Assembly: GCA_023807065.1 (NCBI GenBank)
Contig: JAJJLU010000486.1
Coordinates: 1 to 37,764 of the forward strand
Source: Isotricha intestinalis
Lineage: Eukaryota; Ciliophora; Litostomatea; Vestibuliferida; Isotrichidae
Direction of reading: 5' to 3'
DNA length: 37,764 bases
Below are positions 28,899 to 37,764 of this stretch, piece after piece (positions within the stretch are counted from its first letter, which is position 1; every line of letters begins with the position of its first letter). Position numbers and translations under genes: made by a program. A model generated the notes under the pieces. The model saw nothing but the letters and a program-made list of their open reading frames with translations. It was not told the DNA's origin and ran no database searches.

Positions 28899-30270
28899 TT
28901 ATATAACAGGACATTGATTTTCAACTCTATAATAAAAAGAATCAATTGCCCCTAAATAATGCAAAATAAAACCCACATCAACAAAAATATGCAAAATTTG
29001 ATGAGAGGCTCCAAATAAATCAAATTTTCCAATATAATATCTTTCAGGTATTCTCAGAACATACATTAATCCTCCAAAAACATAAGAAACACCTCCATAA
29101 TACCAATATTGTAAATGAGGTAATTTTTCAAATCCTTTAACATAATTTCCAAAAAAAGTTAAATGTAATATAGGAATAGCAGTACTAATTCCCAAAGATA
29201 AAAATAAAGTACCTCTTAATCTTCTTCTTTTAGGAACATGAAAATCAGGTGATAAAGTAAAGAAAAAAACACTTAAAGCAAAAACAGAAATAAATAATAG
29301 ATAAACTCCAGCCCAAACTAATATTAAAATATTAATTAAAAATAAACTTACATTTCTCACAATAAAAAAAATAAAAATAAGGAGGATAACAACTCCCAGC
29401 AACTAAAAATGTTATTCCTGCATAATCTACTCTACTTAGTACTTTATTTATTGAATTTGACATTGTTCCAAATAAATGAAAAGTAGTTGAACAAGATAAA
29501 CAAATTATAGCTGCTACTAACATAATAAAAAGTGGCCATCTTCTTAATGTCTTATCATAATTATTTATTGTTTCTTCATTTTGACCTTTTAATATATCTA
29601 TTATTTTATTACTACATATTTCCCATTTTAATGTTATATCATCTGAAATTTTAGAATTTGATTGTAATTGAACTTTATCTATTATTTTTTGTATTAAACT
29701 ATTTATTTGATTTATATAATTTTTCATATATGATGTAAAATCTTTTATTCTATTTTTTATTTCATTTAACATGTTATTTGATTTTATAATTATACTTTCT
29801 ATATATGTGAAAATTATTTCTGGATATATTTTTTTATCTTCAATTTTATCTTTATTTAAATTTTCAATCCAAGGAGAAATAACATCATTAATGTCATAAG
29901 TCATCTTTTCATAATCTAAATATTTTAAAACAGTTTCTGAACATGAACTTACAAAAATGAAGGTGTAAAATATGAATATAATTGCAATTAAAGTTCCTAA
30001 TAGATGACTCCAAACATTCATTGTTTCATTATGGCATTTAATTAATGAAGATAAAACTTTTTTAAAAGTATTACAATTAATTAAATAACCTGATCTAATA
30101 TATTCATTGTCTTTTAAATATTCTGGTGCTTCTTCGTAATTCCCTATTATTAATTCTTTTTTTTCAAAAATTAAATTTTCGTTTGATTCTATATTTAAAG
30201 CATCTAATGGCTTGTTATAGTTATTTTCTATTGATTTTAAATATAAATTTTTGTCATTTGATGACGACAT
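28899..30270 (-). CDS. PAQR-family membrane protein (adiponectin-receptor-like), two exons
   Basis: Exon 1 is 30270-29352 and exon 2 is 29317-28899; joining them removes 34 nt and yields 445 residues. The family residues are all there: NVWSHLLGTLIAIIF (helix 1), SCSTTFHLF (His265), SRVDYAGITFL (Asp282), AGSCYPPYFYFFYCEK just before the junction, RRRLRGTLFLSLG, LRIPERYYIGKFD, and SHQILHIF (His412 and His416). These three His residues and the Asp are the zinc and hydrolase-like site of adiponectin receptors. The protein should be a seven-helix membrane enzyme acting on a lipid amide such as ceramide. The unusual feature is about 130 extra residues (110-242) between helices 1 and 2, helical and charged. 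Without splicing, the frame ends shortly after FYCEKC. Confidence 0.88.
29318..29351 (-). other. 34-nt intron in the PAQR gene
   Basis: On the coding strand it begins GTAAGTTTATTT and ends TATTAG, with canonical GT...AG ends. Removing it turns ...GAG AAA T + TT TGG GCT... into FYCEKFWAGVYLLF, joining two open frames in phase within a conserved family region. A nearby GTGAGA donor 9 nt upstream (43-nt intron) would also keep phase, but would delete the conserved FYC. Confidence 0.85.
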
Positions 30271-31096
30271 TTTTGATGAATAATATATTATTTAAAAAAA
30301 ATACTTAAATAATTTATATTTTTTCTACATCATAATTTTTTTATAATTATGATTAAAACATAAAAATCTTTTTAACTTTATAAAAAGGAAAATTAATTAA
30401 GATTTTAATAAAGTCGTTATAACTAAAATAAAATTTTTAAAATCTTATTTCCTTTTACTTCATTTTACAAATATCAAAATTATTTTCCTTATGAAAATGA
30501 TTAATACTAAAAGTATTGCTTTTCTTTAAATCTTAATCGATACTAGTTAATTCCTTATAGGCTTCAAGAGTGTATCTGCAGATTTGAGTTTTAAACTTCT
30601 TAATATATTAAAGATATAATCTACCGGATTTAAGACAAATAAACTTCACTATGAAAAGATAAGAAAAATCATCATTCTGCAAATATATCTGTTTATCTTT
30701 TATTTTAAGATAAAATACTTTTAAATGTTTATTAAGAATCTTTTTTTATCAATTCAAAATTATAGTTTACTATATATTATTATATAATTTATTAATTCTT
30801 CTTCTATTTAAGATATTTTTGAATAAAAAGAAGAAATGTTGGGTTTATTTTTTTCTTTTTGAGATTGATTATTACTCATAAGTTTGCATTGTATATTGCT
30901 TCTCATAAGGAACTAACTAACTTTAAGGGAAGACAGAATTTCTCTGTAACAAATAACTTTTTTTCTTATTTTATTGACTTTTGTTTTATTGATATTATTT
31001 ATCGGTTAATCTCTTTTTAATTAGGTTTTTTAAAAGAAATAATATAAAATATTTTATTAATAAAATTTTATAATATTATGATATATATTAATTTTC
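30271..31096. other. 826-bp spacer, less A/T-extreme, no gene recognised
   Basis: This spacer has patches of more mixed sequence (about 30520-30670 and 30840-30960) than neighbouring spacers. There is a 6-bp hairpin AATACT-AAA-AGTATT at 30503-30517 and a 5-bp hairpin ACAGA-ATTTC-TCTGT at 30933-30947, followed by a seven-T run at 30958-30964. It could hold a short non-coding RNA, but I recognise no tRNA, snRNA or other family. It also contains the promoter of the PAQR gene. Confidence 0.4.
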
Positions 31097-33100
31097 TTAT
31101 AATAAATCATCATTGTTTTTAATATTATTATTAATTTGTGCATTACTATCATTATTAATTTCAGCATTACTATCATTAATATCGATATTATCATCTCCCA
31201 TAGAATTACTATCTGGAGGTTGATCTAAATTATTTTCATCTTCATATTCTTCAATTTTATTTTTATTTGGATTTTTAGAAAATAATTTAGGATGAATATT
31301 ATTCACATCATCATAATTATCATTTTCAACTAAGTGCTTTTCATTATCTAATTCTTGATTATCATAATCATTATTATCATTTCTATTTTCTTCCTCTTCT
31401 TTTTGCTTTAAATATATTTTTTTCTTTGATTGTTTATTTATATTATTATTGATATTTGAATATTTAATTAATCTTTTTAATTCATTTTTTTTAAATAATA
31501 ATCTTTTATGTTCTTTTTCTGCTTCTTTATAATCAAATTCTATTTTTTTATTTTGTGTAAATATTTGTTTTAATTTCTCATCATTACTTTTTGTGATATA
31601 ATTTAATTGATTTCTATTTTCTGTAACTTGTTCTTTTAAAAGATTAAGTGAATCAACTGTACTCTTTAATTCTTCTTTTGTAAACATTTTAGTTTCTTTA
31701 ATTTTTGGTTCTTTCATTTTTCTAATATTTATTTCAATGGATAAAATTTTTTCATGAATTAATCTTAAAAATCTATCTTGTTTGGTAAATTTTTCTTGAT
31801 ATTCTTTAATAGCTTCTTTTTGTTGTTTTATTTCATTTTTTAAAATTTCTTTTTTTTCTGTTATTTGATTTTCTTTATCAATGTTTTTAATATATTTTTT
31901 TTGAACTCCATTAACTCTTAATAAAGCATTATATTGTTTTTTTAATTCATTATTTTTTATAGTTTCTAATTTAAGAACATTTTGTAAATTATATGCTCTT
32001 TCTAAATTAGTTTGAAATTCTATTTTTTTCTTTAAATCATCTATTTTCTTTTTATATCTTTCAGTTTCAACATTATTTGCATTTATTTCTTTTTCCATTT
32101 CTTTAATTTGATTTGTTAATCTTGTTTCTGTATCTTCATTTTTTTTTTCTTCAATTTTATCTAAAATTTCTTTATATTTTTTATTGGATACTTCAATTTT
32201 TTCTTTTAAATCATTATTTGATTTTACAATTAAATCAAATATTTTATCTTTCTCATCTAATTCTTTTTTTAATTTATTTATTGATTCTGGTGTATCTCTT
32301 TTCTCTTCATCTATATCGTTTTTAATTTCTAAATATAATAAATCATTTTGAATGAAATCTAAATTATTGTCCCTTAATTTCTTTAAATCTTCAAGTGATA
32401 GTTCTGATGTGTTTATTCCCATATCTTTAAACTTTGGTTCTTCTATTTCTTGATTTTCTAATTCTAAATTTTCAGGATTTAAATTTTCTGGGTTTAAATT
32501 ATTTAAACCTAAATAATCTGGATTTTCATTTAAATTTTGATTAACTTCTTTTATATTTTCTTCTTTAATATTTTGGTCTTCTTTATTATTTCCTTTTTCT
32601 TCATTTTTGTTTATTTCATTTAAATTATCTGGAATAGTAATTTCTCTGTTTATATTTTCTTCTTCTTTTGGTTTTTCTTCTTCTAATTTATTGAAATTTT
32701 CAGGATTAATTTCTGGTTTTAATCTGATTAAATTATTTTCTGTTTCTTCTTTTACTTCTAACTCATTTAAATTTTCTTCTTCTGGTTTTTCTTCTTTTTC
32801 ATTTGAATTTTCTTCTCTTTTTTCTGGATTTTCTTCATTTACTTTTTCTATGATATTTTCTTCATTTAAATTGTCTTGATTATTATCTTGATTTTCTTTA
32901 AATTCATTCATATTTTCAAAATTTATGTCTTCTTTCATATTTTGATTATCTATAATATTTCCATCATTTATTTCATCTCTATTTCGCTCTATTAAATCAT
33001 TTTCTTTTTCTCCAGTTTTTGAATTGTCTAGATTTTGTTCTTCTGGATTATCTCCTTTTTCAATTGGAACTTCATTATTTTGTAATTCATTATCTCCCAT
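31097..33100 (-). CDS. Acidic coiled-coil protein of unknown function
   Basis: This 667-residue protein starts MGDNELQNNEVP. Residues 1-220 are Glu/Asn-rich and disordered, with short tandem units such as NLNPENLNPENLELEN and many ENI or EENL repeats. A long coiled coil runs from about 225 to 560 with good heptads (ELDEKDKIFDLIVKSNNDLK, KKIDDLKKKIEFQTN). The C-terminal 100 residues are acidic and disordered and contain a duplicated DSNA[EQ]INN unit. No membrane or enzyme motif is seen. It is probably a structural or ciliary coiled-coil protein. The MG start could be myristoylated, though Asp at position 3 is unfavourable. The plus-strand open frames over this gene are shadows. Confidence 0.83.
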   Translation of the reverse strand: MGDNELQNNEVPIEKGDNPEEQNLDNSKTGEKENDLIERNRDEINDGNIIDNQNMKEDINFENMNEFKENQDNNQDNLNEENIIEKVNEENPEKREENSNEKEEKPEEENLNELEVKEETENNLIRLKPEINPENFNKLEEEKPKEEENINREITIPDNLNEINKNEEKGNNKEDQNIKEENIKEVNQNLNENPDYLGLNNLNPENLNPENLELENQEIEEPKFKDMGINTSELSLEDLKKLRDNNLDFIQNDLLYLEIKNDIDEEKRDTPESINKLKKELDEKDKIFDLIVKSNNDLKEKIEVSNKKYKEILDKIEEKKNEDTETRLTNQIKEMEKEINANNVETERYKKKIDDLKKKIEFQTNLERAYNLQNVLKLETIKNNELKKQYNALLRVNGVQKKYIKNIDKENQITEKKEILKNEIKQQKEAIKEYQEKFTKQDRFLRLIHEKILSIEINIRKMKEPKIKETKMFTKEELKSTVDSLNLLKEQVTENRNQLNYITKSNDEKLKQIFTQNKKIEFDYKEAEKEHKRLLFKKNELKRLIKYSNINNNINKQSKKKIYLKQKEEEENRNDNNDYDNQELDNEKHLVENDNYDDVNNIHPKLFSKNPNKNKIEEYEDENNLDQPPDSNSMGDDNIDINDSNAEINNDSNAQINNNIKNNDDLL
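31120..31173 (-). repeat. Short imperfect tandem duplication in a coding tail
   Basis: The stretch GCATTACTATCATTA is repeated on the plus strand near 31139 and 31163, inside a longer imperfect tandem unit that also includes ATTAATTT. It encodes the repeated DSNA[EQ]INN at the protein's C-terminus. Its effect is probably neutral. Confidence 0.55.
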
Positions 33101-35797
33101 TTTTATTTTTTTAATTATAACTTATATAAACGTTTTTTCAAAAAAAAAAAATAATTCATTTTTTCAAGAGTCTTAATCTGTCGTAAAATATCATGTAATC
33201 TCAAAATGATTCTACAAGATTCCTTCTTTTTAAATTTCTTAACATATAAAAAATTTAATCAACCAAATTAAAATTTAAATTAAGTTCTCCAAATCTTCCC
33301 TCAAAATATGTTAGCACTTTTAATAAATTAATGATCTTTTTTTAATAACATTATAATTTTTGTGAATGTATGAAACATAAAGGTAGATAACTTGATTAAG
33401 AAAGTTTATATAATATTATAGTTGATTAAATTTATTCTTTGTTGTTTATTACTAAAATTAAAATCTTATTTGATTTGTTTTTTGCAGTTTTTCTTTTTAT
33501 CTCTTTTTTTGATTTATTTTTTAATTTATGATTTATATTTAAAAGAGATTAATTGAATTTAAAAAGGGATAAGGCAAATGTTGGATATTATATTTATGAT
33601 TATTTTGTTTTATTTGTTTTTTATTTTTATTTTTTATGTCAAGTATTTATTATTTAGAGAAATAGGCATAAAAAATTTTTTGCATCGAACAAGTTGTTAC
33701 TTTCTTTAATTAATTTTGAAAAGAATTTAAAATAATTATTTTATGAATATATGAAATTGAATATTTATTTAACAGTTAGGAAATGAAAATTAAAAAAAAG
33801 ATTTTAATATTTAGAATGAAAACAAAGGTTAATGTTTTTTTGTTGTTTGATGTTTTATAATTACTAACAAGAATAAAACTGTATTTAGAATTTTTTCATG
33901 AATTAAATTATTTTATTCAGTTTATTTTGTAATGAAAAATAAAAGATATTTTACCATTATCATTAAAAATAATTGAAATATAAATTAGAATTATTTATTA
34001 AAGTTCACAAAGAAAAAAATTTAATCAACATCAAAATTCTCTGAAATTTGAGTTTCATTTTATATTTTTTTTATATTCATTATTATCATCAATAATATTA
34101 TTATAAGATAAAATTGTTTTAAATAATATAAATTAACATATTCTTTTCATCAATAGGCAAACTATTCTACATTTTGAATTAAAATTTAACTTTGAAAAAT
34201 GAACATTTCCTGTTAAATAATTTTAATATTATTTTGATTCATCAAAATAAGTTTTACTATTAAAACATCTTTTAATCTCTTTTAATTAAATTCCTCGATA
34301 TATTTTTGAAAACCCCATCTTGGAATTTTTTTGAATAAATTATAATGATTGATAAATTTCTATCATTTGAATTGGAATTTAGGTTCTATCAATTTACATA
34401 ATTTTGATTTTTAAATTCAAAGAATTGAATTTCTTAAATTAATATTGATGAATTATTAACTTTAATTATTTTATTAATCCATTAAGAATAACAGTTTTTT
34501 TTTAGTTGTAAAGCTTGAATAAAATAATATGAGTTTCTGAATGATAATGACAAATTAAAGCAAATTTAGTATTAGAATATTTCTTCTTTAAAAATGAGCT
34601 TTATATAAAAGAGAACTATGATTTCTGAATTTATTTTTAAATTATTAATATTATGGTTATATAGTCAATTATACTTTTATCACTTTCCAAAACTGTATTT
34701 TCTCTTTTTTACAAAATGTTCAAATCAATAAAACCATTCTATACTTTTATCAAAAATTTTTTTCATATTACTATTTTTATTTTTCTTTTGAAAGGAGTTT
34801 TTTCATATTGTTTATATAAATATTTTTTATCAATAATTTAGTTAAAGATTTATTGGGATAAAAACCAAGTTTTAATTTTAATATCTTTGAATAATAATAT
34901 AGATAAGTAACATTTTCTGAACATATATAATAAAGGTTAAAGTAATATTTATTATTTAGAAAGTCAAATTTTAAATTAAGATAAAGCAATTTATCATCTT
35001 TGAATAAATTTAAATACTGAAAAAAATTTTTATCAAAATCAAAAAATTATCTTGTTCAATAGTAAGAAACAATTTCATTATTTTTTATATTTTTCTCGGA
35101 ATGTTCATCATCTTATAAAGATTAAAAAAACAAAAAAACTTTTTAAATCTTCAGTTGAATTTTTGTAAAAAAAATAAAAAATTAAAAAACATGAATTACT
35201 AAAAGAATTATGAAATGAATTTTATTGTTTTTTAACTGAATAATTGGGGATTTTTTTTTATTTTTTTATGTACCATCAATCATTTGTAATAAATTGTCAC
35301 TCTCATTTAATTCAACAGATAATAACTTTGATAAAATTTTTTTACTTTATTTTATTTATTTATTATTTATATTTTATAAAAAATAAATATAATCTAAAAT
35401 AATTTCTCCTATTTTAATTATTTCATTTGATAAATAACTTAAAAAATTCAGTGAATAATAGTTTCATGATAATAATCAATTGTATGATAAGAAGTATATA
35501 TAAATAAAACACAGATATAATAGTATTATTCTTTCAATACCCATTTTCTTTAATTATAGAAAAATCAACAATAACAACTTTTTTATCCTTATTTGATAAA
35601 TTTCTGAAAATATTTTCCCGAATTTTTACAGTATAATAATACTTCTCTATTAATATTAAAATAAGGAAAAATGATATAATTAGATTTTAATGCATAAAAT
35701 CGTATATCATATAATCTATTTTTCTGATTTTTGATAAACCAATCAATTAATTTTTAAAAAATAATTCATATATGAATTAAATTTATTAATTTTTGAG
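33101..35797. other. 2.7-kb gene-poor subtelomeric stretch with decayed coding-like runs
   Basis: I see no intact gene on either strand. The minus strand has coding-like but broken runs: FKKIPRWGFQKYIEEFN near 34310, FFDFDKNFFQYLNLFKDDKL through NLYYICSENVTYLYYYSK near 34880-35050, and SKLLSVELNESDNLLQMIDG near 35280-35340, each ending in or crossed by TAA, TGA or TAG. The open frame 34777-34989 is part of one such run and has no good start. The rest is A/T-rich without recognised RNA genes. Confidence 0.45.
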
Positions 35798-36415
35798 ATG
35801 AATGATGAAAATAATAATAAACAAATTGCTTATTCTGATTATTTAATACTTAAAAATGCATTTAATGAACTTTTAGAAAAATATAATAAAATAAAAGATG
35901 AAAATAAACAATTAAATAATATTTTAAAAGAAACACAATCATCTATAAAAGAATTTGAAAAATCAAAAAATAAAATTTCTAATTTGGTAATTGAAGTTCA
36001 AGAAAAATATAATAATTTACAAAAAAAATATAAAGAACTAACACAAGAAATTAAAAACAAAGAAAAAGAAAAAAAAAGTAAATTATTAAAATTTTCAATT
36101 TCTCACTTTTATATAAATTTAAAAGGAAACAATAATTATAAACAACTATTATCTGATTTTGAAGAAATAAATGAAAAATATAAATCTTTAAAAGAAGAAT
36201 ATAATAAAAGTACATTAAACAAATTATGTTCTACAATAAGTTCTTCGAATGGAAGAACTAATGTGGATAATAAATTACAAAATTATAAAAATATTGTAAT
36301 GGAAAATTATTTAAATACTATTAATTTAGGTTATGACAATAATAATGGAGATGATTTTTCTTTAGAATCTGAGCCTGTTCCAAGTTTTATAAAATGTTTA
36401 AGAAAAATATCTTAA
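35798..36415 (+). CDS. Small coiled-coil protein of unknown function
   Basis: This 205-residue protein starts MNDENNNKQIAYSDYLILKN. Residues about 10-100 and 115-150 form coiled coil (LLEKYNKIKDENKQLNNILK; KYKSLKEEYNKSTLNKL). The C-terminal 50 residues are polar, with the tail SEPVPSFIKCLRKIS. Codon use is typical of neighbouring genes, the frame opens with a good ATG, and it ends at TAA. It is the last recognisable gene before the telomere, about 1.3 kb away. I do not recognise a family, and it may be a shortened relative of longer coiled-coil proteins. Confidence 0.7.
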   Translation: MNDENNNKQIAYSDYLILKNAFNELLEKYNKIKDENKQLNNILKETQSSIKEFEKSKNKISNLVIEVQEKYNNLQKKYKELTQEIKNKEKEKKSKLLKFSISHFYINLKGNNNYKQLLSDFEEINEKYKSLKEEYNKSTLNKLCSTISSSNGRTNVDNKLQNYKNIVMENYLNTINLGYDNNNGDDFSLESEPVPSFIKCLRKIS

Positions 36416-37740
36416 AAATAAATAATAAAAATTTTTTAAATTTTCAAGAAGTATATTTTCTATTCTTGTATCTTTTTATTGATTATTTTTTTTTTAATAG
36501 TCATTAAAGATAATAAAATTCTCTTTAAATAAATATAATAATTTTATTATTCAATTATCATTTCATTGAAAAATTTGAATCAAATTAAACTAAATTTTTA
36601 ATCCTATTTAAAAAAATATTTATGGAATTGTCTTATTTATTTCTTTTAAATTTTTTTAAAAAATTTAAATATAAAAATTTATAAAAAAGAGTGATTTTAA
36701 TTGTAATAATTAGAAAATAATAAATTCTTGAATTATAAAAAAATTAAAAATATCATTTTACAATTTGAAGTAATTTTATCAAAATAAAAAATAAAAGAAT
36801 AAAAAATACTATAAAATAAAAAAATTAATATTAATAAGACTAGAAAACATTATGCAAAAATTCACTATTTATGAAAATTTAAAAGCCTTTTTTTGTTTAT
36901 GATTTTTTCAATAACACAATAATTTTTTTTTATAATCTTGATTTAATATGTATTAAGTGTTTTATAAAAAAATAATTCATTGTTTCTATATTTTTCCAAA
37001 ACCCATTCAGGCTCTTTTACAATATTCATTCATTTTATCACACCATCAAAAAAGAAAAAATGAAGTGTTTTGTTATATTAATCAATAAATTGAAAAAACA
37101 CTGGTAATAATTTTTTTAAAAAGTCTTTCTTTTTTTATCATCAAAACCCATACTCTACTCAATAAATAATTTTTATTGTTCTATTTAAAAATTATCCGAC
37201 ATACTTTTTAAAATTTAAATAAGATATGAATATTTTTAATTTATTATATCTCTCAATGAAATTTTAGAAACTTAATCACTGTATTTGATTGAGTGTATAT
37301 TCTAAAATAATTTAATAAATATCTTTTTTAGTTAAATTAAAAATATGTTTAATCACATTTAAATAAAATCTTTTAATAAATTAATATATTTAAAATTATA
37401 ATAAAGAATTTTTCTATAGAATGTTATTTTAGTATAATTTTAATTATTTCACTGAAACAATATACATAATTAAAGACAAGCAAATTACAAAATAGTAGAA
37501 ATTAAACATTCTAACATATCTAATGTATCATTAAATTTTTCAAATTTTATCAAAATCTATAATTAGAATTTCATAATGTTTAATTACCCAAAATATATTT
37601 TTAATATAATTATATATTTTAATTTTTGAAATTGTTTTCCTTTTTTCTTAAATGTATATTTAAACAATAAAATATAATTTATTAATAAATAAATTATATT
37701 TTCCTTGTACTTGTTTTCTAATTTATTTTTGTATTTTTTT
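36416..37740. other. 1.3-kb subtelomeric A/T-rich spacer
   Basis: This is almost pure A/T with no intact gene. One coding-like remnant lies on the minus strand at 36943-37029 (MNIVKEPEWVLEKYRNNELF and on to a TAA), preceded in frame by a TGA. No tandem repeats or telomere-associated repeats are evident before the telomere itself. Confidence 0.5.
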
Positions 37741-37764
37741 GGGGATTGGGGATTGGGGATTGGG
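37741..37764 (+). repeat. Telomere repeat (GGGGATT)n at chromosome end
   Basis: The last 24 bases are three complete GGGGATT units plus GGG, directly after a run of T. The G-rich strand runs 5'->3' toward the end of the window, which is the correct orientation for a chromosome end. The C-strand unit is CCCCAAT. Only a few copies are present, so the assembly may have been clipped. G4-containing units are typical of ciliates. The unit differs from Tetrahymena TTGGGG and from Oxytricha TTTTGGGG. Confidence 0.88.

Noticed and set aside
28899..29402. Separate short membrane-protein gene overlapping the end of the PAQR gene
   Set aside because: It is the second exon of the PAQR gene. A 34-nt GT-AG intron joins the frames in phase and restores the family sequence, and its apparent start codon lies inside exon 1.
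33640..33720. tRNA-like GTTCGATGC on the minus strand
   Set aside because: No acceptor, D-arm or anticodon arm could be folded around it. I found no tRNA in the window.
34777..34989. 70-residue open frame on the minus strand
   Set aside because: It lacks a convincing start and is flanked in the same frame by coding-like sequence interrupted by stops, so it is part of a decayed run.
35150..35350. Telomerase RNA gene around the AATCCCCAAT motif
   Set aside because: There is no TGTCA near the template position, no clear stem structure, and the same bases read as decayed coding sequence. Kept only as a low-interest finding.

Overview
The window looks like the end of a macronuclear (somatic) chromosome of a ciliate that uses the standard genetic code. 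Three things support this. The right edge (37741-37764) is three and a half copies of GGGGATT with the G-rich strand running 5'->3' towards the end, as expected for a telomere. The genes are densely packed, extremely A/T-rich and mostly intronless, and every one of the 18 visible stop codons is TAA. The gene set is that of a ciliated eukaryote: CFAP299, a centrin-like EF-hand protein, an alveolate-type PKG, and several long coiled-coil proteins. Tryptophan is TGG and no intact gene contains an in-frame stop, so TAA/TAG reassignment as in Tetrahymena or Paramecium does not apply. Introns of about 34-37 nt argue against the 15-16 nt introns of Stentor and Blepharisma. A litostome, such as a rumen ciliate, is my best guess, but this is inference.

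Layout, left to right. 2-1684(+) is the 3' part of a long coiled-coil gene cut by the left edge. 1922-6012(-) holds an MFS transporter and a protein kinase with a Cys-rich zinc-ribbon array. 6085-8502(+) holds two unknown proteins, one a large coiled coil. About 1.6 kb of non-coding or decayed sequence follows. 10122-14836 is a tight alternating block: CFAP299(-), AMPK beta(+), EF-hand protein(-), an unknown protein(+), and an FHA-domain gene(+) that needs a 5' mini-exon. After 1.7 kb of decayed sequence come AP-3 sigma(-), a clear pseudogene(-) and an unknown gene(-). 19653-26657 is a divergent pair: a P5A-type ATPase(-) and a cyclic-nucleotide-domain kinase of PKG type(+). 26915-30270(-) holds an unusual Rab-like GTPase, a decayed stretch and a PAQR receptor split by a 34-nt intron. 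31097-33100(-) is an acidic coiled-coil protein. The last 4.7 kb is gene-poor, with one small coiled-coil gene at 35798-36415(+) before the telomere.

The genes do not form an operon or one pathway. They cover cilia (CFAP299, centrin-like), endomembrane traffic and ER quality control (AP-3 sigma, Rab-like, P5A ATPase) and signalling (PKG, zinc-ribbon kinase, AMPK beta, PAQR, FHA). The main surprises are the PAQR intron and its large loop insertion, the FHA mini-exon, degenerate nucleotide-binding cassettes in the PKG-like kinase, a Rab-like protein with no C-terminal cysteines but an N-terminal Cys pair, and a gene remnant with several stops and frameshifts in an otherwise compact somatic chromosome.
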